From: Pseudomonadota bacterium | GTDB taxonomy: Bacteria; Pseudomonadota; Gammaproteobacteria; Steroidobacterales; Steroidobacteraceae | Direction: 5' to 3' | NCBI GenBank assembly: GCA_016704655.1 | Contig: JADIZR010000010.1 | Location: forward strand, 1 to 64,000 | DNA: 64,000 nucleotides | Part shown: positions 38,554-47,317 of the stretch, in pieces | How the letters are laid out: every line of letters starts with the position of its first letter | How positions within the stretch are numbered: the first letter of the stretch is position 1 | The notes under the pieces: model-generated | Told to the model about the DNA's origin: nothing | What the model saw: the letters and a program-made list of their open reading frames with translations, nothing else | Databases searched by the model: none | Made by a program: the position numbers and the translations under genes

Positions 38554-39965
38554 TCCGTCGTTCGGTCCTGCGCTCGTTGCTGTCCTGCCTCGCGCTGCTG
38601 CCGGTTGCTGCCGCGCTGGGCGCCGGTGAGGTGAAGCTGCCAGTCTACAAACTGGCGACACTGCCCAACGGGGCCGTAGTCGCCCTGGTCGAGAAGCGCG
38701 ACACACCGCTGGTCTCGATGAACGTCACCCTCCGTGGCGGCGGGCTCGGCGACCCGGCTGGCAAGGACGGCACCGCATCGCTGTACACCGACCTGATCCA
38801 GAAAGGCGCAGGCAATCGCACGGCCGCGCAGTTCGCCGAGGCCATCGAGAACGTGGGCGGCTCGCTGGCGGCCGGTGCAGGCGCGGAAAGCATCGGCGTC
38901 AATGCCAGTTTCATGTCTCGCGACGTGGACCTGATGCTCGAGCTGGTTGCCGACGTGCTGCAGCGTCCCCGGCTCGACGCCGCTGAATTCGAAAAGGCGC
39001 GCACGCTGGCCGTGCAGTCGATCGTCGCAGCGAAAGATTCGGACCCGCGTGCCCTGATGAGCAGCTACGGCGATGCGTGGCTGTTCCGCGGCCATCCTTA
39101 CGGGCGGTCAGTGGGCGGCAGTGAGGCCTCGCTGGCAGCGATCACGCTCGACGACATCACGCGTTATTACGCGGGGCAGGTGGGTGGTGACCGGCTGATC
39201 ATCACCGTGGTCGGCGATTTCGACTCCGCGACGATGCTGCAGCAAATCGAGCGTTCGTTCGGCACCTGGCGCAAGGCCGGCGCACCCCTGCCGACCGTGC
39301 CTCCTCCCGCCAGGGCGACCGGCCGGCCGGTGCTCCTGGTCGACAAGCCCGGTGCGACGCAGACGTACTTCTGGCTCGGAAACGTCGGTGCCTCGCGCAC
39401 GGATGCTGCGCGTACGGCACAGTCGGTGGTCAACACCGTCTTCGGCGGACGATTCACGTCGATGCTCAATACCGAGCTGCGGATCAAGAGCGGGCTCACT
39501 TATGGCGCCAATGCATCCTTCAGCCGGCCCTCGCAGCCCGGCTCCTTCCGCATCGCGTCGTATACCGAGACGGGCAAGACCACGCAGGCGATCGACATGG
39601 CGCTCGACGTGCTGGCGCGCCTGCACAAGGACGGTCTCGACGCCGACCAGCTGCGATCGTCGCAGAGCTACATGCTCGGCCAGTTCCCGCCGTCGATCGA
39701 GACCAACGGGCAGATCGCGGCGCGCCTGGCCGACATGCTGTTTCATGGCCTCGGGCCGGACGACGTAGATGAGTACGCGGCGCGGGTGACGCAGGTCGAC
39801 GCGGTTGCCGTTCGCAGCGCGATCGAGCAGTCGTTTCCGCAGCCGGATAATCTCGTCATCGTACTGATCGGCGACGCGGCGAAGATCCGCGAGGCGGTGA
39901 AGAAGTACGGCCCGGTGACCGAGATGAAGATCACCGATCCGCGCTTTACTCCGGCGACGAAGTGA
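38550..39965 (+). CDS. Exported M16 peptidase-like protein, non-catalytic partner subunit
   Basis: Signal peptide of about 25 residues (ALLPVAAALGAG). The M16 fold is clear (KLATLPNGAVVALVEKRDTP, RGGGLGDPAGKDG, GGRFTSMLNTELRIKSGLTYGA), but the position of HxxEH reads ASLYTDLI, so zinc cannot bind. This is the usual inactive half that pairs with the preceding catalytic subunit in two-gene M16B systems. Length is 471 aa. Start GTG 38550 is within the GTGA overlap with the upstream stop. Confidence 0.9.
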   Translation: MIRRSVLRSLLSCLALLPVAAALGAGEVKLPVYKLATLPNGAVVALVEKRDTPLVSMNVTLRGGGLGDPAGKDGTASLYTDLIQKGAGNRTAAQFAEAIENVGGSLAAGAGAESIGVNASFMSRDVDLMLELVADVLQRPRLDAAEFEKARTLAVQSIVAAKDSDPRALMSSYGDAWLFRGHPYGRSVGGSEASLAAITLDDITRYYAGQVGGDRLIITVVGDFDSATMLQQIERSFGTWRKAGAPLPTVPPPARATGRPVLLVDKPGATQTYFWLGNVGASRTDAARTAQSVVNTVFGGRFTSMLNTELRIKSGLTYGANASFSRPSQPGSFRIASYTETGKTTQAIDMALDVLARLHKDGLDADQLRSSQSYMLGQFPPSIETNGQIAARLADMLFHGLGPDDVDEYAARVTQVDAVAVRSAIEQSFPQPDNLVIVLIGDAAKIREAVKKYGPVTEMKITDPRFTPATK

Positions 39966-40609
39966 AGCAGCGCACGGCGCTGATTGCGGGCGCGTCGGGT
40001 CTCGTCGGCGGCGAGTGCCTGCGGCGCCTGCTCGCGTCCGACGCCTATACGAAAGTCACGGTCGTCACGCGTCGTTCACTAGGGTCTGACGCGAAGCACC
40101 AGAAGCTGCGTGAGATCGTCGTCGATTTCGCGCAACTCGACAGAATCAAGGCGGAGCTGCGCGCCGACCACGTGTTCTGTGCGCTCGGCACGACGATCCG
40201 CAAGGCGGGATCGCAGGCGAAGTTCCGCCAGGTGGATTTCGAGTATCCGCGTCACCTGGCGGAGCTGGCGCTCCGCAACGGGGCAAGGCACTTTTCGCTG
40301 GTCAGCGCACTCGGCGCCAGTTCGAAGTCGGGCGTGTTCTATTCCCGAGTGAAAGGGGAATTGGAGGATGCCCTGCGCGCGATGAACTGGCCGAGCCTTT
40401 GCATCCTGCGGCCTTCCGTCATCGCCGGAGACCGCCAGGAATCGCGGCCACTCGAGCGCTTGAGCGAGTTGTTGCTAAGGTTCGGACCGGCGACTTATCG
40501 GCCGGTTGTGGCCGGCAGGATTGCGGCCGCCATGGTAGCCACTGCCCAGCGTGAGCCGCGCGGAGTCACGATCCTGGAGTCGCGCGAGATTCCCCGGGCT
40601 GCCGGGTAG
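39962..40609 (+). CDS. NAD(P)-binding atypical SDR (HTATIP2/TIP30-like)
   Basis: Rossmann-fold protein of 215 aa with the nucleotide motif IAGASGLVGGECLRRLL and VVTRRSLGSD. The segment FSLVSALGASSKSGVFYSRVKGE carries the Tyr-x-x-x-Lys equivalent (YSRVK). Relatives in bacteria are uncharacterised oxidoreductase-like proteins. The GTG start overlaps the M16 partner's stop (GTGA), so it is the last gene of the peptidase unit, although a link to proteolysis is not obvious. The last 44 nt overlap the convergent MscS gene. Confidence 0.82.
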   Translation: MKQRTALIAGASGLVGGECLRRLLASDAYTKVTVVTRRSLGSDAKHQKLREIVVDFAQLDRIKAELRADHVFCALGTTIRKAGSQAKFRQVDFEYPRHLAELALRNGARHFSLVSALGASSKSGVFYSRVKGELEDALRAMNWPSLCILRPSVIAGDRQESRPLERLSELLLRFGPATYRPVVAGRIAAAMVATAQREPRGVTILESREIPRAAG

Positions 40610-42272
40610 CTGGCTGGTCTGCAGCGGGTTGCGCCGGCGCCTGGTACCACTGCTCCTTCGGCACGAACTTCTTGTCGGCCGGATCCGCCTCGTAGTTGGG
40701 CGACATGATCTGCACGCCGAACTCGTTGAAGACGTCCTGGATGTGCGCGTGCAGTTCGTTGAGCACGGCGAGCTTGAGCTTCGGGTCCGCCACGCAGACG
40801 ACCAGCGTGTACTCGACGTAAAAATCCTTCAGCGCCGTCTGCAGCACCCTTGGCGGTGGATCCTGCGCGATCCTCGACGTGCGTTCCGCCGCCAGCTGTA
40901 GCATTGCATGCACCTGTCGCCATGGCGTGTCGTAACCGATGGTGACTGAGGTAGTCAGGCGCATGCCGCCGTTCGCCACCAGGCGCGAGAAATTACGCGT
41001 CACGTTGCTGGCCAGGTAGGCATTTGGCAGCGTGACCTCGACGTTGCGCAGCGTCTCGATGCGCGTCGTCAGGAAGCCGACGGACGTCACCGTGCCCTCG
41101 GTCTCGCCCACCAGGACGAATTCGCCCGGGCGCAGCGCCTTGGTGTACATCAGCATCAGCCCGCTCACGGCCTGGTTCACCACGCCGGATGCGCCGATGG
41201 ACAGCATCAGGCCGACGAATACGCCGATGCCCTTGAAGGCCTCGCTGTCGCTGCCTGGAATGTACGGATAGGCCGCGACCAGCGCGAACAGCCAGATGAT
41301 CGCCGTCAGCAGCTTCCCGGTAGGACGCGCCGTGGTTTCGTCGAGCCAGTCGACGTTGATGCGTCCGGCCTGCACGCCTTCGAAGAACGCGCGCACGATG
41401 CGCACGATGAACCGAGTGACGAAGAAAATCAGCGCGACGAACAGCAGCCACGGCAACGCATGGAGAATGTTGCGCCCGAAGCGGCCGAGAGCGCCGAGGA
41501 GGTTGTCGAAAAGACCCTCGCCCCAGGGTCGCGTGTAGGGGAAGAATTCGAGTACCAGCGCCGCCCACTCATAGACGACGAGCAGCGCGACAGCCCAGGC
41601 AACCAGCTTCACGGGCACGACCGCCAGGTCGGAGATGCCGGAATGGCCCACGACCTGCTGGCTCCAGCTGGGTGCCAGCTTTTCGGAGCGCAGCTGCACG
41701 AAGGCTCGAATCCGCCGCGCAAGGAAGGCGTAACCCCGCGTGATGACCCACAGCAGGCAGGCCAGGATCAACGTGGCCAGCAGCGTGTAGCCGATCGCCC
41801 GCAGCATCGCCTCGGAGTTGCGGCTTTCGCGCAGCTCGTCGAGCGCCTGTTGCAGGTTGCGCAAGGCGGCGTCGGCCGCCTGGGCCGTCGTCTCGCCGGC
41901 TTCCTGGTTCGCGTCGCCGTCGAGGATCCGGAAGGCGAATTTGCCGTCAATCTGGATCGCGACGCCTTCCGGGAGCGGCCGCGTCGACACGACGAGGGGA
42001 CCGCCCCGCTCGAGCAGGACCGCGAGGCCGTCGGTGATCGTATCGACCCGGTCAGCCGGGCTCGCGCCAAAGGCCGTCGCCCGCAGCGTCGTGATCGGCC
42101 GATTTGCGACGACGAGTTCGGCGGGTGCGAACGGTTCGGCGTCAGCGGTCGCTGCTGCGGCCACCTCCTGGGCATGAGCTGGCGACGGCGCCGCGGCTGC
42201 CAGCCCGATCGTCAGCATCACTGGCGCGCAGGCGCGTCCTGCAGAGATCAGCCATCGGCCGAATGCGTGCAT
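40566..42272 (-). CDS. MscS family mechanosensitive ion channel with periplasmic N-terminal domain
   Basis: Large MscS-type channel, 568 aa, with a signal peptide of about 35 residues ending AHAQE and a periplasmic domain to about 140. At least four further membrane helices follow. The pore helix region is GVFVGLMLSIGASGVVNQAVSGLMLMYTKALRPGE in substance, followed by the beta domain GETEGTVTSVGFLTTRIETL and the cytoplasmic vestibule. The C-terminus is a Pro/Gln/Ala tail. It would open under hypo-osmotic stress. Single-gene unit, convergent with the peptidase operon. Confidence 0.9.
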   Translation of the reverse strand: MHAFGRWLISAGRACAPVMLTIGLAAAAPSPAHAQEVAAAATADAEPFAPAELVVANRPITTLRATAFGASPADRVDTITDGLAVLLERGGPLVVSTRPLPEGVAIQIDGKFAFRILDGDANQEAGETTAQAADAALRNLQQALDELRESRNSEAMLRAIGYTLLATLILACLLWVITRGYAFLARRIRAFVQLRSEKLAPSWSQQVVGHSGISDLAVVPVKLVAWAVALLVVYEWAALVLEFFPYTRPWGEGLFDNLLGALGRFGRNILHALPWLLFVALIFFVTRFIVRIVRAFFEGVQAGRINVDWLDETTARPTGKLLTAIIWLFALVAAYPYIPGSDSEAFKGIGVFVGLMLSIGASGVVNQAVSGLMLMYTKALRPGEFVLVGETEGTVTSVGFLTTRIETLRNVEVTLPNAYLASNVTRNFSRLVANGGMRLTTSVTIGYDTPWRQVHAMLQLAAERTSRIAQDPPPRVLQTALKDFYVEYTLVVCVADPKLKLAVLNELHAHIQDVFNEFGVQIMSPNYEADPADKKFVPKEQWYQAPAQPAADQPATRQPGESRATPGS

Positions 42273-42365
42273 CGTTCCATGCTCCCTTGCCGCGCGCCTG
42301 TTTTCGTTCTTGCCGATCCGGCGGCCATTGTAGGGCCGGGGCGCTGGCCCGTCATCGGGCGTGTC

Positions 42366-43322
42366 TCAGGCGGGCAGGTCAGCGATCAGCGCTGCGAGCC
42401 TGCGGGTGTCCGCGTCGAAGGCGCGGATGCCTTCCGCCAGCTTCTCCGTTGCCATCGCGTCCTCATTGTGCTGCCAGCGGAACGCCGCCTCGTCGAGCGG
42501 CATGCGCTCGACACTGCTGGTGCGCGCAGCCTCGACGGTCAGCCTTGCTGCCACGGAGCCTGGCGTCGCTGCGAGCTTCTGCAACAGGTCGGGACTGATC
42601 GTGAGCAGGTCGCAGCCCGCGAGGTCGGTGATCTGCGTCGTCTTGCGAAAGCTCGCGCCCATGACCTGCGTGCGATACCCGAACTTCTTGTAGTACTCGT
42701 AGATGCGGGTCACGGAGGCAACACCGGGGTCCTCGTCGGCCGGGATGTCGTCGACGCCACGGGACTTCCTGTACCAGTCGTAGATGCGGCCGACGAAAGG
42801 CGAGATCAGCGTGACGCCGGCGTCTGCGCATGCCACGGCCTGGGCGAAACTGAACAGCAGGGTGAGATTGCAGTGGATGCCGTCGCGCTCGAGCCGCTCG
42901 GCGGCCCGGATACCTTCCCAGGTACTCGCGATCTTGATGAGGATTCGGTCGCGCCCGATGCCGGCTGCGTCATAGCGCTCGATGAAGCGCCGCGCCTTCG
43001 CCTCCGTCGCTGCCGTGTCGAAACTCAGCTGTGCATCCACTTCGGTGGAGACCCGGCCGGGCACGAGCGCGAGAATCTCGCGCCCGAAACCGACAAAGAG
43101 ATGCTCCAGCACGTTGCTGCTCCAGTCCGCCGCCGGACGCGCGCCGGCCGCAGCTACCGCGGCCTGCAGGATGCGCTGGTAACGCGGATCCTGCGCCGCC
43201 TTGAGGATGAGGCTGGGGTTCGTGGTTGCGTCCTGCGGCCGGAACCGTGCGATGGCGTCGATGTCGCCGGTGTCCGCGACGATCACCGAGTGCTGGCGCA
43301 GGGATTCGAGCTGGTTGGTCAT
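42366..43322 (-). CDS. tal: Transaldolase
   Basis: Exchanges a dihydroxyacetone unit between sedoheptulose-7-phosphate and glyceraldehyde-3-phosphate. The start MTNQLESLRQHSVIVADTGD is the standard one for TalB-type enzymes. Motifs include DATTNPSLILKAAQ, the Schiff-base Lys in RILIKIASTWEGIRAAE and VTLISPFVGRIYDWY. Length is 318 aa. It lies 19 nt downstream of phosphoketolase on the same strand, so the two are almost certainly cotranscribed and handle sugar phosphates together. Confidence 0.95.
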   Translation of the reverse strand: MTNQLESLRQHSVIVADTGDIDAIARFRPQDATTNPSLILKAAQDPRYQRILQAAVAAAGARPAADWSSNVLEHLFVGFGREILALVPGRVSTEVDAQLSFDTAATEAKARRFIERYDAAGIGRDRILIKIASTWEGIRAAERLERDGIHCNLTLLFSFAQAVACADAGVTLISPFVGRIYDWYRKSRGVDDIPADEDPGVASVTRIYEYYKKFGYRTQVMGASFRKTTQITDLAGCDLLTISPDLLQKLAATPGSVAARLTVEAARTSSVERMPLDEAAFRWQHNEDAMATEKLAEGIRAFDADTRRLAALIADLPA

Positions 43323-43341
43323 GCGGTTCACCGTGCCTGCG

Positions 43342-45738
43342 TCAATACGGCCATTTCCAGTCGCGCTCGGCCGGCCGGTCGATGCCGTGCTCGTGGGCAT
43401 AGTTGCGACACTCGATCTGCAGGTTGCGCAACCTTTCCTTCACGTGCGCTCCCGCCACCTGCAGCCTCGGCACGCGATCGATCACGTCGATGGCCAGGCT
43501 GAACCGATCGACCTCGTTGTCGATCGCCAGTTCCAGCGGCGTGTTGATATTGCCTTTTTCCTTGTAGCCGCGGACGTGCAGGTTGTCGTGGTTGTGCCGG
43601 CGGTAGGCGAGGCGGTGCACCAGCCACGGATAGCCGTGGAAGTTGAAGATGACGGGACGGTCCGTCGTAAACAGCGAATCGAAGTCGCGATCCGACAGTC
43701 CGTGCGGGTGTTCCCTGGGCGGTGTCATCGTGTAGAGGTCGACGACGTTAACGAAGCGCACCTTCAGGTCAGGAAAATGCGCGCGCAGGATCGCCGTGGC
43801 TGCCAGCGCCTCCTGGGTCGCGATGTCGCCGCACGACGCCATGACGACGTCCGGCACGTGACCCGCATCGTTGCTGGCCCAGTCCCAGATGCCGACGCCC
43901 TTGCGGCAGTGGCTGATGGCTGCGTCCATGTCGAGAAACTGCAGGTGCTGCTGCTTGTCGCAGACGATCACGTTGATGTGGTCGGTGCTGCGCAGGCAGC
44001 GGTCGGACACGGCCAGCAGGCAGTTCGAATCCGGCGGCAGGTAGATGCGCGTGACCGCGGGACTCTTGTTGACGACGACATCGAGAAAGCCCGGGTCCTG
44101 GTGCGTGAAACCGTTGTGGTCCTGGCGCCAGACGGTGGACGTGATCAGCATGTTCAACGAGGCCACCGGCGCGCGCCAGGGCAGGTCATTGCAGATGTCG
44201 AGCCACTTCGCGTGCTGGTTGAACATCGAATCGATGACGTGCACGAACGCCTCGTAGGTCGAAAAGAAGCCGTGGCGACCCGTGAGCAAGTAGCCCTCCA
44301 GCCAGCCTTCGAGCGTGTGCTCCGACAGCATTTCCATGACGCGTCCGTCCGGCGCAAGCTCGCCACCTTCCGCATCGACGGGCAGCATGTCCGCCAGCCA
44401 GGTCTTCTTGCTGGCCTGGTAGACCGCGTCGAGCTTGTTCGAGGTCGTCTCGTCGGGGCCGAAGACGCGAAAGTTGTCGTGGTTCAGTTGCAGGATGTCG
44501 CGCAGGAATTCACCGAGCTTGCGGGTGTTCTCGGCTTCCGTTGCGCCCGGTGCCTTGACCTTGACGCCGTACTCGCGGAAGTCCGGCAGCCGCAGCGGCC
44601 GGCGCAACTGACCGCCGTTCGCGTGCGGGTTTGCGCTCATGCGTCGCCGGCCCTGTGGCGCAAGTGCCTTCAATTCCGGTATCAGGCGTCCCTCGCCGTC
44701 GAAGAGCTCCCCGGGCCGATAGCTGCGCAGCCATTTATCGAGCTGCTGCAGGTGCTCCGGGTTTGCACGCACGTCGGCGAGCGGCACCTGGTGCGCTCGC
44801 CAGTAGCCCTCGACCGTCTTGCCGTCGACCTGCTTCGGTCCCGTCCATCCCTTTGGGCTGCGCAGCACGATCATCGGCCAACGCGCACGGACTGCCTCGC
44901 CGGTGTGGCGCGCCAGCTCCTGGATGCGGCGGATGTCCTGTACGCAACGTTCCATCGTTTCCGCCATGAGCGCGTGCATCGTCATCGGGTCGTCGCCCTC
45001 GACGAAATGCGGCGTCCAGCCGTAGCCGCGGAACAGTGCGTCGAGTTCGGCGTGGGAAATGCGGGCGAGGATCGTCGGGTTGTTGATCTTGTAGCCGTTC
45101 AGGTGCAGCACCGGCAACACGGCGCCGTCGCGCACGGGATTCAGGAACTTGTTCGAGTGCCAGGCGGTAGCGAGCGGTCCGGTCTCGGACTCGCCGTCGC
45201 CGACGACGACGGTCACCAGCAAGTCCGGATTGTCGAAGGCCGCGCCGAATGCGTGCGACACGCTATAGCCGAGTTCGCCGCCTTCGTGAATAGATCCTGG
45301 AGTCTCGGGTGTGCAGTGGCTGCCGATGCCGCCGGGAAACGAGAACTCCTTGAAGAACTGCCGCATGCCCTCGACGTCTTCACCCTTGTTCGGATAGATC
45401 TCCGCATAGGTGCCTTCGAGATAGACAGGCGCGAGAACGCCCGGGGCGCCGTGGCCCGGTCCGGCGAGAAAGATCGCATCGAGGTCGTACTTGCGGATCA
45501 GTCGGTTCAAATGCACGTAGGTGAAGCTGAGCCCCGGACTGGCGCCCCAGTGCCCGAGGAGGCGGCTCTTCACGTGCTCCGGCTGCAGCGGTTCGCGCAG
45601 CAACGGGTTATCGCGCAGGTAGATCATCCCTGCCGCGAGGTAATTGCAGGCGCGCCAGTACGCGTCGATCTGCCGGAGTTCCGACTCCAGGCCCGCTGCC
45701 TTGCGGTCCGGCGCCTTGCGTTCTGCTTTCGTCGCCAT
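43342..45738 (-). CDS. xfp: Phosphoketolase (xylulose-5-phosphate / fructose-6-phosphate)
   Basis: TPP enzyme splitting xylulose-5-P (or fructose-6-P) with phosphate into acetyl-phosphate and an aldose phosphate. Visible family signatures are LGHWGASPGLSFTYVHLNR, the TPP segment VVGDGESETGPLATAWHSNK, EGDDPMTMHALMAETM and the C-terminal RGYKEKGNINTPLELAIDN. Length is 798 aa, the family norm. ATG 45738 is preceded by AGGGAAGTGG. I see no adjacent acetate kinase or phosphotransacetylase gene, so the fate of acetyl-phosphate must be set elsewhere. Divergent from the DUF481 gene. Confidence 0.95.
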   Translation of the reverse strand: MATKAERKAPDRKAAGLESELRQIDAYWRACNYLAAGMIYLRDNPLLREPLQPEHVKSRLLGHWGASPGLSFTYVHLNRLIRKYDLDAIFLAGPGHGAPGVLAPVYLEGTYAEIYPNKGEDVEGMRQFFKEFSFPGGIGSHCTPETPGSIHEGGELGYSVSHAFGAAFDNPDLLVTVVVGDGESETGPLATAWHSNKFLNPVRDGAVLPVLHLNGYKINNPTILARISHAELDALFRGYGWTPHFVEGDDPMTMHALMAETMERCVQDIRRIQELARHTGEAVRARWPMIVLRSPKGWTGPKQVDGKTVEGYWRAHQVPLADVRANPEHLQQLDKWLRSYRPGELFDGEGRLIPELKALAPQGRRRMSANPHANGGQLRRPLRLPDFREYGVKVKAPGATEAENTRKLGEFLRDILQLNHDNFRVFGPDETTSNKLDAVYQASKKTWLADMLPVDAEGGELAPDGRVMEMLSEHTLEGWLEGYLLTGRHGFFSTYEAFVHVIDSMFNQHAKWLDICNDLPWRAPVASLNMLITSTVWRQDHNGFTHQDPGFLDVVVNKSPAVTRIYLPPDSNCLLAVSDRCLRSTDHINVIVCDKQQHLQFLDMDAAISHCRKGVGIWDWASNDAGHVPDVVMASCGDIATQEALAATAILRAHFPDLKVRFVNVVDLYTMTPPREHPHGLSDRDFDSLFTTDRPVIFNFHGYPWLVHRLAYRRHNHDNLHVRGYKEKGNINTPLELAIDNEVDRFSLAIDVIDRVPRLQVAGAHVKERLRNLQIECRNYAHEHGIDRPAERDWKWPY

Positions 45739-45873
45739 GCGTCCACTTCCCTGCTCGTTGTGTCCTCCCCGCAGCATCCAACGTATTCGCTTGGGTTTCC
45801 AGACCCAGGCACTGTCTAATGGCGGCGAATCGCGCTGTAACATAAGTGCAATCGAATTCAGGGAGTGCCAGGC

Positions 45874-46962
45874 ATGATTTCTTCGTCGCAGCGCGCGCAA
45901 GCGGGGCGGGGCAGGGGGTCGACATGCGCTAGGCTCGCCCGGACGCTGTTGCTGGCATCGCTGTGCGTTTTCTCCAGCGCGATCCTGGCCGCACCGAAGA
46001 CGGACGTCGTGGTCCTGCTGAATGGCGACAGGATCACCGGTGAGATCAAGTCGCTGGAATACAGCCAGCTCAAGCTCAGCACGGATCACATGGGCACGAT
46101 CTACATCGAATGGGACAAGATCGCGAGCCTGCAGTCCAGCCAGTACCTGCTGCTCGAACGTACCGACGGTACCCGGTACTACGGTCAGCTGGTCGCAGGC
46201 GAAGGCGATTCGACGCTGCAGGTCGTGCGTTCCTTAGACGAACCGGTGGCGTCGGTCGACATGGCTGTCGTCGTGCGTGCCCAGCCGATCGAAGGCGGCG
46301 ATCTCATCGACCGGCTCGACGGCTACGTCAGCGCCGGCCTCGACATGGCCAAGGCCAGCGACCGGCGCAGCATCGATTTGGCGGGCGGCCTGTCAGCGCG
46401 AACGCGCGTGCGCGCATGGTCGATCGATGGCTCGGTCAACCTCACCGACGACAGCGCGGGCGACACCAGCGAGCGCTATCAGTTGCAGGGGAACTATCGC
46501 CAGTTCCACCGCGACCGCAAGTTCTACCTTGGCTTCGGCAGCCTGGAGCGCAACACCGAACTTGACCTCAACCTGCGCACGATGGCGGGCGGTGGCTATG
46601 GCCGCTACTTCGTGCAGAACAATCATGCCGAGTGGCTGGGCGGACTCGGCATGGCGTACTCCCATGAAAACTACACGGGCGGCGAAACCTTCGACAGCGT
46701 TGAAGCCGTGCTGACGACGCAGTTCAAGCTCTTTCGCTACGATTTCCCCGAGACCGACATCGGCGGTTCGCTGACGCTGCTGCCCAGCCTGACGAAGTCC
46801 GGACGCTACCGCGCAGAGGCTGACTTGCGGGCGAAGTACGAGTTCGTCGACGACCTGTATTTCGAATTGAAGGTGTATGGCAGCTACGACAGCGAGCCAC
46901 CGCTCGCGGACTCCGAACAGAGCGACTATGGCCTGACCACGTCGCTGGGCTACTCCTTCTAG
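45874..46962 (+). CDS. DUF481 family outer-membrane-like protein
   Basis: ATG 45874 follows AGGGAG by 8 nt. A signal peptide (ARTLLLASLCVFSSAILAAP) leads to a small beta domain with VVVLLNGDRITGEIKSLEY, a typical SH3-like region in such proteins. The second half is the DUF481 beta-barrel, with alternating strands such as GSVNLTDDSAGDTSERYQLQ and the final YGLTTSLGYSF ending in Phe, as outer-membrane barrels do. Length is 362 aa. Function unknown; the barrel is probably in the outer membrane. The 135 nt between it and divergent xfp hold no other gene. Confidence 0.85.
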   Translation: MISSSQRAQAGRGRGSTCARLARTLLLASLCVFSSAILAAPKTDVVVLLNGDRITGEIKSLEYSQLKLSTDHMGTIYIEWDKIASLQSSQYLLLERTDGTRYYGQLVAGEGDSTLQVVRSLDEPVASVDMAVVVRAQPIEGGDLIDRLDGYVSAGLDMAKASDRRSIDLAGGLSARTRVRAWSIDGSVNLTDDSAGDTSERYQLQGNYRQFHRDRKFYLGFGSLERNTELDLNLRTMAGGGYGRYFVQNNHAEWLGGLGMAYSHENYTGGETFDSVEAVLTTQFKLFRYDFPETDIGGSLTLLPSLTKSGRYRAEADLRAKYEFVDDLYFELKVYGSYDSEPPLADSEQSDYGLTTSLGYSF

Positions 46963-46968
46963 CGCGGG

Positions 46969-46989
46969 CGCCGCCCCGCCGGGGTGGCG
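46969..46989 (+). terminator. GC hairpin after the DUF481 gene
   Basis: CGCCGCCCC (46969-46977) pairs with GGGGTGGCG (46981-46989) through one G-T pair, with a 3-nt loop. It begins 7 nt after the stop codon. No U-tract follows, so termination may be weak or Rho-assisted. Confidence 0.45.
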
Positions 46990-47096
46990 GTCCCGCTGGC
47001 ACCTGGGGCCCGGACGAGGCCCGTGCACCTGTCTGGCTCCGGGCAGCGTGCTGCCGCTGGTGGATCCACGTTAAGGTCCGCTGCGGCGCAGCAAGT

Positions 47097-47123
47097 TCAG
47101 TATTTAAGTACATTTACGATTGA
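47097..47123 (+). promoter_or_regulatory. AT-rich candidate promoter region of the hydrogenase operon
   Basis: The segment TTCAGTATTTAAGTACATTT and its next few bases are the only AT-rich part of the 329-nt gap 46963-47291. It lies about 170 nt before hyaA. I cannot assign exact -35 and -10 boxes, and see no clear sigma-54 or FNR motif. Position, composition and the lack of any other candidate are the only evidence. Confidence 0.3.
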
Positions 47124-47179
47124 GGCTTCGGCGGTCTGAGTCGGACCATCCACCTGTCAAATCAGGAGGGGAACCGCCC

Positions 47180-47317
47180 ATGCCAAGCGGCTTCGCGATC
47201 CCCCGCCTGGTGCGCCAGACGACCGCTTTGGTGAAAACCCGGAGCCACATCGGCCGCCCTGGCGAAATGCCACTACCAATGGGAGCACGAGATGGGTCGT
47301 CAAGAAACTTTCTATGA
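47180..47317 (+). CDS. Possible 45-residue leader ORF overlapping hyaA
   Basis: ATG 47180 has a very strong ribosome site, AGGAGGGG (47164-47171), 8 nt upstream. The frame, beginning MPSGFAIPRLVRQTT, overlaps the first 26 nt of hyaA in another frame and ends at 47317. Its residues look basic and non-conserved. It could couple translation to hyaA, or be a by-product of an unusual leader. It does not resemble any protein I know. Confidence 0.3.
   Translation: MPSGFAIPRLVRQTTALVKTRSHIGRPGEMPLPMGARDGSSRNFL

Noticed and set aside
46963..47291. Sigma-54 promoter of the hydrogenase operon
   Set aside because: TGGCAC occurs near 46997, but no GC element follows at the right distance.
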